The notes under the pieces: generated by a model
Database searches by the model: none
What the model saw: the letters and a program-made list of their open reading frames with translations, nothing else
Told to the model about the DNA's origin: nothing
Translations under genes and position numbers: made by a program
Source: an uncultured Mollicutes bacterium
Lineage (GTDB): Bacteria; Bacillota_I; Bacilli_A; RFN20; CAG-826
Reading direction: 5' to 3'
Assembly: GCA_900539595.1 (NCBI GenBank)
Contig: UQCQ01000012.1
Span: forward strand, 1 to 54,727
DNA length: 54,727 nt
In this document: positions 7,665 to 14,968 of the stretch, one piece after another
Layout of the letters: the number at the start of each line of letters is the position of its first letter
Numbering within the stretch: the stretch's first letter is position 1

Positions 7665-9235
7665 TTTGGAAGTTCTTTTAAGGAGACAATCATCGTCGCC
7701 TCCGTTCTCAAGGACGCGGACAAACGGTCCGGATCCTCATATTCGTCATGGATGCAATAGTCTGCGTCTATGGGTTTACGGGCGACAAAATAACCTTTTT
7801 TTATGAGCTCGTCGACCATGTCGGCAGCCTCTTGTCCTTTTTCTTGCACAGCAGAGGTAAAGAAAACGCGCTTGCCCATTCCTTCGTTAGCATAACGTTC
7901 TAAATAAGTGGCATCGCAAAATAATTGGCGGCATCGACTTTGGAAAAGGTCCTTCAAATAAGCGCGGCAATCTTGCACGTAAAGGCTATAGTCGTGGCGG
8001 AATTTATACTGGGCGGACAAGTCTCTTGCATCCACATTTTCATAGAAGGAATCCAAGAGGAATACAAAGGATTCGCGTGACTTCATTAAAAGGGTTTTTG
8101 CATCGATATTTTTTGCTTTGCAGTAGAAAAAGAAGGATTTTGCACTCATTTTCGCATCGTCCAATGAACTATGTGGCGTCAGACCGTCATCATAGGGGGT
8201 TCCGTTACTAAACATCTCATACGCCTTTTCCAATTTGATTTGGCGGTGAGCAATCGGGGTATACAGTTTTTGCACGTCAAACGCGCCACGGAGCTCGAGA
8301 CGTTTTCCATAACGGTTGAAGGAATAATCCAAGAAACGAAGATCATTTAAAACCGCATATCCTGCAGCCAAAGTATGAGAATCCAACAGGAGAGATTCAA
8401 TCTTGGAGAGGACTTGCCCAAAGGAGGGGGCTTGGCGATAAGCCCAATAGTCGTTCGCCTCATATTTTAGGTGTAGCTCATCCCCTGGGCGCAAAAGTTT
8501 GAATTCGAATTCCTCACCAACCCCAGGGTTTACCAAAATTTCCTCTTCCTTGAGGATATTTCCATTCAAATCGGTGATGCAATAAGAAAATTCGCAAATT
8601 TTTCCTTCGCCTCGATCACAATTCGAACACTCAATATCGAAAAAGAGCAATTGGTCTACTTCTTCCAAACTGGAATGGTGAACCAAACGATGAATCAGGG
8701 ATTCTTCATATACTCCACCCACATGATAATCCCTTTGCCTTGGAAGGCAGCGGCAATTATCAAAATAAGGATCATTAAGAACTTCGCTAGGGACTGCCTG
8801 GCCGTAATCGCAGGCATATTCAAACAATTTTTTCGCCATAAAGGCCATTGAAGTCGCATCCACGTCCTGCTTCTTTTCATGGAAAACGCGCCACCAAGCA
8901 TCGCGAATATCCATTTCCACAAAGCCGTATGTAATGCCTTGGAATTCATTAACGTCGAAGGTCTCTAAGCCTTCAAAAGGATAGGAAGCAAGCTTGGCTT
9001 CTAGGTGCAGAATAGCGTTAAGGATTTTCCCATTATAGGAAAGCAATACAGCATCCGGTTCCGAAGATGCCTTTCGTAAAGAAAGGAAAAAAGAGGATGG
9101 ATTAGTAAGAGGAGTAAGACAAGATTCAGCAATTTTTTCCCCTCTCAAATTCCATTTTTGGATGCAAAGTCCTACGAGACGAGTTTGGTTATCAACTGTT
9201 TTGGTTTGATAACCGATATAGCAAAAATAACGCAT
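7661..9235 (-). CDS. DEDDh-type 3'-5' exonuclease domain protein
   Basis: From the start at 9235 the protein has 524 residues. An unrecognised N-terminal region of about 180 residues precedes an RNase T/DnaQ-like exonuclease domain with FFDIECSNC (first D and E), a middle Asp in LAAGYAVLNDLRFLD and HSSLDDAKM (final H and D). The C-terminal 80 residues (from about GKRVFFTSAV) look BRCT-like, as in DnaQ/DinG-type repair proteins. It probably trims DNA in repair. The in-frame ATG at 9307 is rejected because it lies in the loop of the rpsU terminator. The 9235 ATG has GGGGAGG about 11 nt upstream. Confidence 0.8.
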   Translation of the reverse strand: MRYFCYIGYQTKTVDNQTRLVGLCIQKWNLRGEKIAESCLTPLTNPSSFFLSLRKASSEPDAVLLSYNGKILNAILHLEAKLASYPFEGLETFDVNEFQGITYGFVEMDIRDAWWRVFHEKKQDVDATSMAFMAKKLFEYACDYGQAVPSEVLNDPYFDNCRCLPRQRDYHVGGVYEESLIHRLVHHSSLEEVDQLLFFDIECSNCDRGEGKICEFSYCITDLNGNILKEEEILVNPGVGEEFEFKLLRPGDELHLKYEANDYWAYRQAPSFGQVLSKIESLLLDSHTLAAGYAVLNDLRFLDYSFNRYGKRLELRGAFDVQKLYTPIAHRQIKLEKAYEMFSNGTPYDDGLTPHSSLDDAKMSAKSFFFYCKAKNIDAKTLLMKSRESFVFLLDSFYENVDARDLSAQYKFRHDYSLYVQDCRAYLKDLFQSRCRQLFCDATYLERYANEGMGKRVFFTSAVQEKGQEAADMVDELIKKGYFVARKPIDADYCIHDEYEDPDRLSASLRTEATMIVSLKELPN

Positions 9236-9291
9236 GGAACCATTTTCCTCCCCTCCCCCTTCTTCGGGCAATAGCAGATCCTTTTGGGTAC

Positions 9292-9316
9292 AAAAAAAGT
9301 CGCGCATGGCGACTTT
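9292..9316 (-). terminator. Terminator of rpsU
   Basis: On the minus strand AAAGTCGC (9316-9309) and GCGACTTT (9303-9296) form a perfect 8-bp stem with a 5-nt loop, followed by a T run to 9292. It lies 18 nt past the rpsU stop. Confidence 0.9.
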
Positions 9317-9333
9317 GGTTATCGTTAGAAGAA

Positions 9334-9510
9334 TTAGAACTTCTTACGACGGGCCATCTTGGATTTCATGGCGCGCGCAAGGCCTGGCTTAAGGTAGGCT
9401 TCGCGTTTGCGGCATTCGAGAAGGATGCCACTCTTGTTAACGCCACGTTTGAAGCGGCGCATCGCGTCATCGATGGTTTCGCCCTCACGGACAACAACTT
9501 TCACGGACAT
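9334..9510 (-). CDS. rpsU: 30S ribosomal protein S21
   Basis: This 58-residue protein reads MSVKVVVREGETIDDAMRRF at its N-terminus, has the family core around KRGVNKSGILLECRKREAY, and ends in a basic KMARRKKF tail. It binds the 3' domain of 16S rRNA near the anti-Shine-Dalgarno region and aids initiation. AGGTGG lies about 9 nt before the ATG. It has a good promoter upstream (9546-9574) and its own terminator, so it is likely a single-gene unit. Confidence 0.95.
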   Translation of the reverse strand: MSVKVVVREGETIDDAMRRFKRGVNKSGILLECRKREAYLKPGLARAMKSKMARRKKF

Positions 9511-9545
9511 TTCGCACTCACCACCTTTCTGCTCAGTGCTGTTGT

Positions 9546-9574
9546 AATTTACTCTTTTTCTAGGGGTGTGTCCA
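9546..9574 (-). promoter_or_regulatory. Promoter of rpsU
   Basis: The -35 TGGACA (9574-9569), a 17-nt spacer and the -10 TAAATT (9551-9546) on the minus strand lie 36 nt upstream of the rpsU start codon. A GGGGTG/CACCCC inverted repeat overlaps the -35 region. Confidence 0.5.
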
Positions 9575-9592
9575 CCCCTTTTCTAGGCTTTC

Positions 9593-9892
9593 TTAACGAA
9601 TCAGCCCATGAAGGCGGCAAAGTTCCTCCAATTGGTCTAAATAAGTGTTAAGCATGACCTTGCTGAGTTCGGGATCTGTTTTATCGTTATATTGTTTTAA
9701 CACCGCGTGAATTTCATCGAAATTCATTGGAGAAATCCATTTCGAACCCTTCTCTTTATAAAGATCCAAAATCTCGATGGAATCTAATTTCTTAACCGTT
9801 TTATCTTCGCCATGTTCTTCTTCATACAGGGAATAAAGACGCTCGCCAATACGCAAATAGGCATTCTTCGATAACAATGGGGTAGCAGCCAT
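9593..9892 (-). CDS. Hypothetical protein (99 aa)
   Basis: I do not recognise this family. The protein is soluble, charged and probably helical. The start at 9892 is chosen over 10051 because AGGAGG sits 6 nt upstream and the longer version would run into the divergent MazG-like gene. It lies upstream of rpsU on the same strand, but rpsU has its own promoter. The position next to rpsU is that of yqeY in many Firmicutes, but the sequence does not look like YqeY. Confidence 0.65.
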   Translation of the reverse strand: MAATPLLSKNAYLRIGERLYSLYEEEHGEDKTVKKLDSIEILDLYKEKGSKWISPMNFDEIHAVLKQYNDKTDPELSKVMLNTYLDQLEELCRLHGLIR

Positions 9893-9957
9893 GGAAGGCC
9901 TCCTTTTTTTGTCATTGTACTCCTTGCTTTTGCCAGGGCGAAACATTGTTTTTGGTT

Positions 9958-9963
9958 TATAAT
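9958..9963 (+). promoter_or_regulatory. -10 element for the MazG-like gene
   Basis: TATAAT lies 19 nt before the ATG at 9983. It overlaps the alternative upstream ATG at 9962, which argues that 9983 is the true start. Confidence 0.45.
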
Positions 9964-9982
9964 GCAAGGCGAGGAAAAACTT

Positions 9983-10324
9983 ATGACCGACGAAGAAATG
10001 ATGGATGTCTTGCGTAAATTCAATCAGGACCGTGATTGGGATCAGTTCCATAGTGGTGAAAACTTAGCCAAGAGTATCTGCATCGAAGCGGCCGAATTAT
10101 TAGAAGTTTTCCAATGGGATTCCAAAGAAAAATCCATCGATAAGGTCAAAGAAGAATTGGCGGATGTCCTCACTTATTGTTATATGATGGCGGATCATTA
10201 CCATTTAAACGTCAAAGAAATCATGATGGATAAGATGCGAAGAAACGAAGCAAAATACCCACCGAATCTATGCCGAGGATCCAATAAAAAATACAACGAA
10301 CTTCACGATAAAGGCGAAGATTAA
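9983..10324 (+). CDS. MazG-like nucleotide pyrophosphohydrolase (dCTPase/RS21-C6 type)
   Basis: The 113-residue all-alpha NTP pyrophosphatase probably hydrolyses non-canonical or excess (d)NTPs to monophosphates. The metal-binding pattern is visible as EAAELLEVFQW (ExxE) followed by EELADVLTYCYMMAD (ExxD), the family signature. Length fits single-domain MazG homologues. GAGG lies 8 nt before the ATG. It is divergent from the 99-aa gene and convergent with the GGDEF remnant. The exact substrate is unknown. Confidence 0.85.
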   Translation: MTDEEMMDVLRKFNQDRDWDQFHSGENLAKSICIEAAELLEVFQWDSKEKSIDKVKEELADVLTYCYMMADHYHLNVKEIMMDKMRRNEAKYPPNLCRGSNKKYNELHDKGED

Positions 10325-10330
10325 TTTATT

Positions 10331-10720
10331 TCAGCGATTTTCCGGAATATCGTGATCTAAATAATAGCGGTGCTTCGTACGGTACATGTTCGAGTCCGCC
10401 TCTTCGATCGTTTCCAAAACCGTTTTTTCGCCTGGTTTGCAGGTAGCATAGCCATAAGAAATAGTCGGCATCATAGGATCCGTCTTTCTTTCGCTTTCCA
10501 GGGCCGTGTCAAACATGGCTAACGCCATCGGCAGTTCTTCTATCGCCTCTCCTCCCCATTCTAGGAAAGCAGTCACCATCACGATGCAAAAGGGACAAAC
10601 ATCATTCTTCTTTGCGGTGTAGGCAAGGCACGGCTTCCTGCACTCAGCAAGGCGCAAAAAAACCATCATGCCTGTGGATACGCAAATTAATGCGGTGTAA
10701 TAACCAAATTCAGGAGTCAT
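10331..10720 (-). CDS. Truncated, degenerate GGDEF-domain fragment
   Basis: The 129-residue frame begins with one hydrophobic segment, passes through a Cys-rich stretch (CRKPCLAYTAKKNDVCPFC) and ends like the C-terminal half of a diguanylate cyclase: WGGEAIEEL (where active enzymes have GG[D/E]EF), then TISYGYAT and a helix with EEADSNMYRTKHR. Half of the GGDEF domain, including the nucleotide/metal-binding first strand, is absent, and the catalytic motif is GGEAI, so cyclase activity is not expected. Its ATG overlaps the original stop of the upstream decayed hydrolase (ATGA). It may be a remnant, or a small protein now doing something else. The family call rests on the C-terminal 60 residues. 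Confidence 0.45.
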   Translation of the reverse strand: MTPEFGYYTALICVSTGMMVFLRLAECRKPCLAYTAKKNDVCPFCIVMVTAFLEWGGEAIEELPMALAMFDTALESERKTDPMMPTISYGYATCKPGEKTVLETIEEADSNMYRTKHRYYLDHDIPENR

Positions 10721-11621
10721 CTTATCTTTTTCCTATGTTCATTACGCTCTAAAAAGCGAGACAAAACCTCAAAATAGCATCGGGAATTCTCAAAATAAGT
10801 CATGTGTCTTGCCTCGGGAATCTCATCCTTTCTTTCGTCGTATTCGCCAAAGCATCGTACATGGCTTCGTTTACCGTTTTATCCGATTCGTCCTTTTTGC
10901 CAAAAAGAAGAAGGACGGGTAGGCGAATTTCTTTTAATTGCGTCGTGATTCCATAGTCTTTGAAGTTGCCAAGCGGTTGAAACTCACTAGGACCCCAAGC
11001 GGTGTTATAAGCGACATTTCCCAGATTTTTCTTTCTTCTCAGGCATTCAGGGACGTTTGGGTCGTCCTTAGAATAATCCGAAACGGTCATCTTCAAATAA
11101 CGATCCAAGGCTTTTTGAAATTTTGGAGCGGTGTAGTCGTTATTCTTTTCTGCTTCTCCAATGGCCTTTTGATCTTCTTTACTCATGGAGCGAATCTGAC
11201 GATGTGTTTCTTCTTTCCATAACGAAGCAGAAGATAACCTCGAAGATAAAATTAGACTTTTCGCCCCTTTAAACCCGGTTTTCAAGCAATAAAGCTGAGC
11301 AAGCATTCCGCCCTAAGAGTGACCCAATAAATGAAACTCGTCTAATCGAAAATAACCGATAAGGTTTTGAAGTTCATCGATCCAAGTATCCGAGCAATAA
11401 AGTTCTGGTTAGTCGTTGGGGATTGATGATAGCCCACAGCCTATTTGGTCATACATGATGACGGACCGATCAGAAGAAAATGCGAAAGTATCAAACAATT
11501 CAAACGTAGAACCCGATCCGCCATGAAACAATAGTAAAGGCTTCTTTTTCCAATCGGGATTCGCGATTCTGCAATAAGTAAGGTATTCCTTGTAAGGAAC
11601 CTTTATTTCTTCGACCTGCAT
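10717..11621 (-). pseudogene. Decayed alpha/beta hydrolase (proline iminopeptidase, S33-like)
   Basis: The reading frame begins at 11621 with HGGSGS (oxyanion region) and YDQIGCGLSS. It is then broken by TAA at 11409-11411 and by TAG a little downstream, just inside the nucleophile elbow (LLGHS-stop-GG), where the family has Trp (GHSWGG). TAG is one base from TGG. The frame continues through a cap domain and the acid region LLLFGKKDESDK. Near 10820 a frameshift moves the rest (EIPEARHMTYFE, containing the catalytic His) into another frame that ends at TGA 10719-10717. Three independent lesions mean a pseudogene. The last stop overlaps the ATG of the GGDEF fragment. Confidence 0.88.
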
Positions 11622-11633
11622 ACCCCTGTTAGC

Positions 11634-11657
11634 AAAAGCCTGCCCAAAAAGGCAGGC
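11634..11657 (-). terminator. Terminator of the SPFH-NfeD operon
   Basis: On the minus strand GCCTGCC and GGCAGGC form a perfect 7-bp stem around TTTTTG, followed by TTTT. It lies 7 nt past the SPFH gene stop. Confidence 0.88.
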
Positions 11658-11663
11658 ATAAGG

Positions 11664-12605
11664 CTATTCCTCTTTTTTTATGCTTTCTGCGATGGCAGAA
11701 GCAACTCCACCAAGTTTCCCTAGTTCATTAGGAAGGAAGATCTTTGTTGCTTTCCCGTCGGCCACCTCTTTCAAAGCTTCATAGCCCTTAATCGTCAGGA
11801 CGGCTTTATCCGCACCGGCATCCTTAATCGCTTTGATACCATCGGCCTCCGCTTGGCGGACCATGCGGATACCATCGGCCTCCGCCTTTTTCATGTCTAC
11901 CAATTTTTGGGCTTCACCTTCCGCACGACGGATGGTCGATTCTTTTTCCGCTTCTGCGTTAAGGATCATGGATTCCTTGTTACCTTCGGCAATGAGGATA
12001 GCGGACTGCTTTTGTCCTTCAGCGAGTAAGATTTTTTCGCGTTTTTCGCGTTCTGCACGCATCTGACGTTCCATCGCTTCTTGGATATCCTTCGGCGGGA
12101 GGATGTTTTTCACTTCAACACGAGTGACTTTAATTCCCCACGGGTCGGTTGCCGCATCCAAAATTCCGCGGATTTTTTCATTAATTACGTCACGACTTGT
12201 CAACGTTTCGTCCAAATCAAGCTCACCGATAACGTTGCGGAGAGTGGTCGCCGACAACAATTCGATCGCACGAATCGGGTCTGCAACGCCGTAAGCAAAT
12301 AGCTTCGGATCAGTCACATAAAAGAAAACAACCGTATCGATTTGCATCGTGACGTTATCTTTGGTGATGACGCTTTGAGGCGGAAAGTCCGCAACATGTT
12401 CCTTCATGTCAATGCGGTGAGCCAAGCGATCCAAAAAGGGTACCTTGAGGTGAAAGCCGGTATCCCAAGTTGTCCGATAAGCACCGAAACGTTCCACGAT
12501 TCCTTTCTCGGTTTGGCCGATAATACGAATCGAAGAGAAGAAAATAATCATCAATAAGATAAAAAACACGAGTACGACAATTAACACAATTCCCCAGGCT
12601 GGCAT
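11664..12605 (-). CDS. SPFH/Band 7 (stomatin/slipin-like) membrane protein
   Basis: The 313-residue protein has an N-terminal membrane anchor (about residues 4-26), an SPFH domain (about 30-190, with QTEKGIVERFGAYR and RNVIGELDLDETLTSRD) and a long Ala/Glu-rich coiled coil with repeated EADGI units (AEADGIRMVRQAEADGIKAI). Such proteins oligomerise on the inner face of the membrane and scaffold microdomains or proteases. It is encoded 2 nt downstream of an NfeD-like protein, the conserved NfeD-stomatin partnership. The DNA encoding the EADGI repeats is a short imperfect tandem duplication near 11830-11885. Confidence 0.92.
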   Translation of the reverse strand: MPAWGIVLIVVLVFFILLMIIFFSSIRIIGQTEKGIVERFGAYRTTWDTGFHLKVPFLDRLAHRIDMKEHVADFPPQSVITKDNVTMQIDTVVFFYVTDPKLFAYGVADPIRAIELLSATTLRNVIGELDLDETLTSRDVINEKIRGILDAATDPWGIKVTRVEVKNILPPKDIQEAMERQMRAEREKREKILLAEGQKQSAILIAEGNKESMILNAEAEKESTIRRAEGEAQKLVDMKKAEADGIRMVRQAEADGIKAIKDAGADKAVLTIKGYEALKEVADGKATKIFLPNELGKLGGVASAIAESIKKEE

Positions 12606-12607
12606 AG

Positions 12608-13048
12608 TCAGTCCTCCTTTTCCACAATCAACTTATTCCCCGAAACAGCAACCACGTGCACGTGTTCTCCTTCGGATATAGATATTTTCTCATTAACCGA
12701 AACGGCCGTCCATATCGCCCCGCGCAACTCGACTTCGCCGACATTCCACTCGTCGGTTCCTAGTTTCATGATGCCTTTCGAGCCGATTAACGCATCCACA
12801 TTAGTCGGAGTACGTTTCCTTCTTTGAAATCGCGTCAAGAAAGGACGGATCGCAAAGAAAGCGATAAGGCTAATAGCAAAGAAAATAATCACCTCGCCCC
12901 AATAAGGAAGGCCCGGAATAAAGCTGCAGCCCAAAGAAACAAGCGCTCCCGCGGCAAACCATATCGAAACCAGCGCTTCCGTTGAAGCCTCTAAAATCAA
13001 ACTAAGAACAAACATGCCCAGCCAAACAAGCCACATCCATTGTTCCAT
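12608..13048 (-). CDS. NfeD-like membrane protein with C-terminal OB fold
   Basis: The 146-residue protein has two or three hydrophobic segments in the first 75 residues, then a basic linker (RFQRRKRTP) and a C-terminal OB-fold domain (ALIGSKGIMKLG ... GEVELRGAIW ... VVAVSGNKLIVE), the short NfeD1b type without the ClpP-like protease domain. It partners the adjacent SPFH protein. GGAGG lies 8 nt before the ATG at 13048. A TTG five codons upstream sits at the ribosome-binding site and is rejected. Confidence 0.88.
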   Translation of the reverse strand: MEQWMWLVWLGMFVLSLILEASTEALVSIWFAAGALVSLGCSFIPGLPYWGEVIIFFAISLIAFFAIRPFLTRFQRRKRTPTNVDALIGSKGIMKLGTDEWNVGEVELRGAIWTAVSVNEKISISEGEHVHVVAVSGNKLIVEKED

Positions 13049-13067
13049 GTTAGTTACCTCCAAAATT

Positions 13068-13073
13068 ACTATA
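13068..13073 (-). promoter_or_regulatory. -10 of the NfeD-SPFH operon
   Basis: TATAGT on the minus strand lies 19 nt before the NfeD start, with a weak TTGTTG -35 16 nt further up. The leader is short and includes the GGAGG. Confidence 0.4.
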
Positions 13074-13151
13074 CGGCAAATGGGAAAACCAACAAGAAAA
13101 ATAACACGATCATTTGCAAAATTTTCTTTTTTTGCATCCTTATTCCCGTTT

Positions 13152-13157
13152 TATAAT
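13152..13157 (+). promoter_or_regulatory. -10 of the zinc-ribbon membrane protein gene
   Basis: A perfect TATAAT lies 9 nt before the ATG at 13167, leaving room for only a few leader nucleotides. It is one of the recurring near-leaderless arrangements. Confidence 0.5.
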
Positions 13158-13166
13158 TATAGGAAA

Positions 13167-13655
13167 ATGAAACAACAAAAAGATCAATTCAACCCAGTTA
13201 AAGCCAGCAACACTTGGAAAAAAGTCTCTTGGATCTCCATGATACCAATCATGATTTGTTTTATCCTCATGCCAATTCTAATTTTCACCGGGCACGGGGA
13301 GTGGTCCTTCCTTGTATTTTGGATCGCCTTTGGCTTTACGGTCGTCTTCATTGTCATTTCTTGGATATTCCGTTTTAAAATGGCCATCAAAATGAAGGAT
13401 GCTACGCCTCCCATTAACCCCGCCTCAACCCCCGATCACACAATGGCAACTTATCAAAACCAAGAACGAAAGTCCCTTCGCGAACAGCAAAACGACTATC
13501 TCGCTCGACAAGAAAAATATCACGATGCCGACGAACACCGTAATGCAGAAAAACCAATGGAAACCATTGTCTGCCACCGGTGTGGTTACATCAACCAACC
13601 GAATGCTTCTTTCTGCAGTCAGTGTGGTGAAAAATTAGACCCAACAAAGCACTAA
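13167..13655 (+). CDS. Membrane protein with C-terminal zinc ribbon
   Basis: The 162-residue protein has two hydrophobic segments in the N-terminal third (around ISMIPIMICFILMPILIF and FLVFWIAFGFTVVFIVIS). A polar Gln/Glu-rich linker then leads to a zinc ribbon CHRCGYINQPNASFCSQCGE (two CxxC pairs) at the C-terminus. The longer in-frame start at 13014 is rejected because it runs antisense to the NfeD gene and its promoter. Function is unknown; zinc-ribbon membrane proteins of this type are common in Firmicutes. It is convergent with the phosphopantetheinyl transferase gene (4-nt overlap). Confidence 0.75.
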   Translation: MKQQKDQFNPVKASNTWKKVSWISMIPIMICFILMPILIFTGHGEWSFLVFWIAFGFTVVFIVISWIFRFKMAIKMKDATPPINPASTPDHTMATYQNQERKSLREQQNDYLARQEKYHDADEHRNAEKPMETIVCHRCGYINQPNASFCSQCGEKLDPTKH

Positions 13656-14233
13656 ATCGCTTCTTCAAATTGGATTTTGAATTCTTCTGATCCTTCTATA
13701 GCAACAGAAATCGTCCATCTTTCATAATAGCCGGTCACGACAAAATAATCGCGACCTTTATAGTTGGACGGTCCTTTTTTAAAAGGTATATCCAGCAAAG
13801 GCGCACCCGAAAGGCCCGTTCCTTCCGCTTTGCTAAGCGCTTCTTTTCTCGTCCAGCAAGCAATGGGGTCCTCGTTTGCGATCACCTCGCCAAAAACACT
13901 TTGTTGGAAGCCAGGGGTCATGTTTCTTTCTCCCTCGATATCTACACCGCATTCTTGGTCCGCAACAACAATCACGGAAGCGTCTTTCGTGTTGGATAAA
14001 TTAAAGAAACAGCCGTCTTGGTAAGGCTTTCCGTTTGAGCCATAAAAAAGAGGGTTGTTCGGCGTAAATTTCTTAAGCAAATAAGTTTTTGCAACGGAAG
14101 GCAGGAATGTTGCTTTTCCTCCATACGTTTCCTTCAACGCCGAATATTGTTCCTCCCCAATGAATGTGGCAATTTTTAATTGGGAGGCCGCTAGATTTTC
14201 ATGAGGTAAAACATAAACCGTAATTGTTTTCAT
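13652..14233 (-). CDS. 4'-phosphopantetheinyl transferase (Sfp type)
   Basis: This 193-residue enzyme transfers phosphopantetheine from CoA to a Ser of a carrier protein. The two family motifs are present: the Mg-binding CGVDIE and WTRKEALSKAEGTGL. It is shorter than Sfp (about 224) but in range for the superfamily. The start at 14233 overlaps the stop of the beta-helix gene as ATGA. No carrier protein or synthase is encoded in the window, so the substrate is unknown; acyl carrier protein is a plausible default. Confidence 0.85.
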   Translation of the reverse strand: MKTITVYVLPHENLAASQLKIATFIGEEQYSALKETYGGKATFLPSVAKTYLLKKFTPNNPLFYGSNGKPYQDGCFFNLSNTKDASVIVVADQECGVDIEGERNMTPGFQQSVFGEVIANEDPIACWTRKEALSKAEGTGLSGAPLLDIPFKKGPSNYKGRDYFVVTGYYERWTISVAIEGSEEFKIQFEEAI

Positions 14234-14928
14234 TGTGCTTCTTCTTTTGGATGGCGCACGCAAGAGGTTTCTCCATTTTGTTTCACGATTGTTTCACTGG
14301 GGTAAGTCCCGCGAATGGAAGCAAGGGGGTAAACTCGGCAATTTTTCCCAAGCAAGGTTCCGGGATTTAAAACAGCGTTGCAACCAACTTCCGTGAAATC
14401 GCCGACAACGGCCCCCATTTTATTGAAGGGTAAAATCCTTGCATTTTCGCCATATTTAATTTTGATTGGGCCGTGATCTGCGCGGAAATTGCTAGTTATT
14501 GCCCCAGCGCCAAAATGAACGCGATACCCTAAAATAGAATCTCCAACGTAGTTAAAATGCGGAATCTGAACTTCGTCAAAAAGGATGGAATTTTTAACCT
14601 CGGTGCAATGGCCAATGACAACGTTTTTTCCTGCAAGAACATTGCCACGAATATATGCACCGGGTCGAACTTCGCACCCGGGACCAAGAAGCAAAGGGCC
14701 AATTAAGACCGCGCTCTTATCGACGATTGTATTTGGATGAACCCAACACTGAGGTGCAATTTCTTGGTATTGAGAAAGGTCAAGATTTTGAATTTGTTGG
14801 ATCAAAAAGTCGTGAATATTTGGAATGGCCTTGAGTAGGGGTTGAGAAAAAAGAAAACCCTCCGCCAAGGTATGACCTGTCGCAAAGAATTTTTCGAAAG
14901 AAACGAAGTCAGCGCTCCAATCATCCAT
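14230..14928 (-). CDS. Left-handed beta-helix (hexapeptide-repeat) acyl/nucleotidyl transferase-like protein
   Basis: The 232-residue protein has a helical N-terminus followed by hexapeptide repeats (roughly residues 65-215, with IGPLLLGPGCEVRPGAYI-type turns) as in the C-terminal domain of GlmU or mannose-1-phosphate guanylyltransferase-like proteins. GlmU-like landmarks such as KNSILFDEVQIPHFNYVGDS and GAGAITSNFR are clear, but the N-terminal uridylyltransferase domain is absent. It probably handles a sugar nucleotide or acyl transfer. It is translationally coupled to the downstream phosphopantetheinyl transferase. Confidence 0.75.
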   Translation of the reverse strand: MDDWSADFVSFEKFFATGHTLAEGFLFSQPLLKAIPNIHDFLIQQIQNLDLSQYQEIAPQCWVHPNTIVDKSAVLIGPLLLGPGCEVRPGAYIRGNVLAGKNVVIGHCTEVKNSILFDEVQIPHFNYVGDSILGYRVHFGAGAITSNFRADHGPIKIKYGENARILPFNKMGAVVGDFTEVGCNAVLNPGTLLGKNCRVYPLASIRGTYPSETIVKQNGETSCVRHPKEEAQ

Positions 14929-14968
14929 AACTCAATTACTCACCTTTGAATTGATTTTGCGTGGTTTT

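Noticed and set aside
9236..9307. Longer start for the exonuclease gene
   Set aside because: The ATG is in the loop of the rpsU terminator; the internal ATG at 9235 has GGGGAGG upstream.
11307..11411. Stop-codon readthrough or TAG recoding in the hydrolase gene
   Set aside because: A TAA stop and a downstream frameshift accompany the TAG, and TAG/TGA/TAA act as normal stops elsewhere, so a pseudogene is the simpler explanation.
14281..14310. Possible third parS (TGTTTCACTGGGG...)
   Set aside because: The left half matches but the right half diverges in too many positions.
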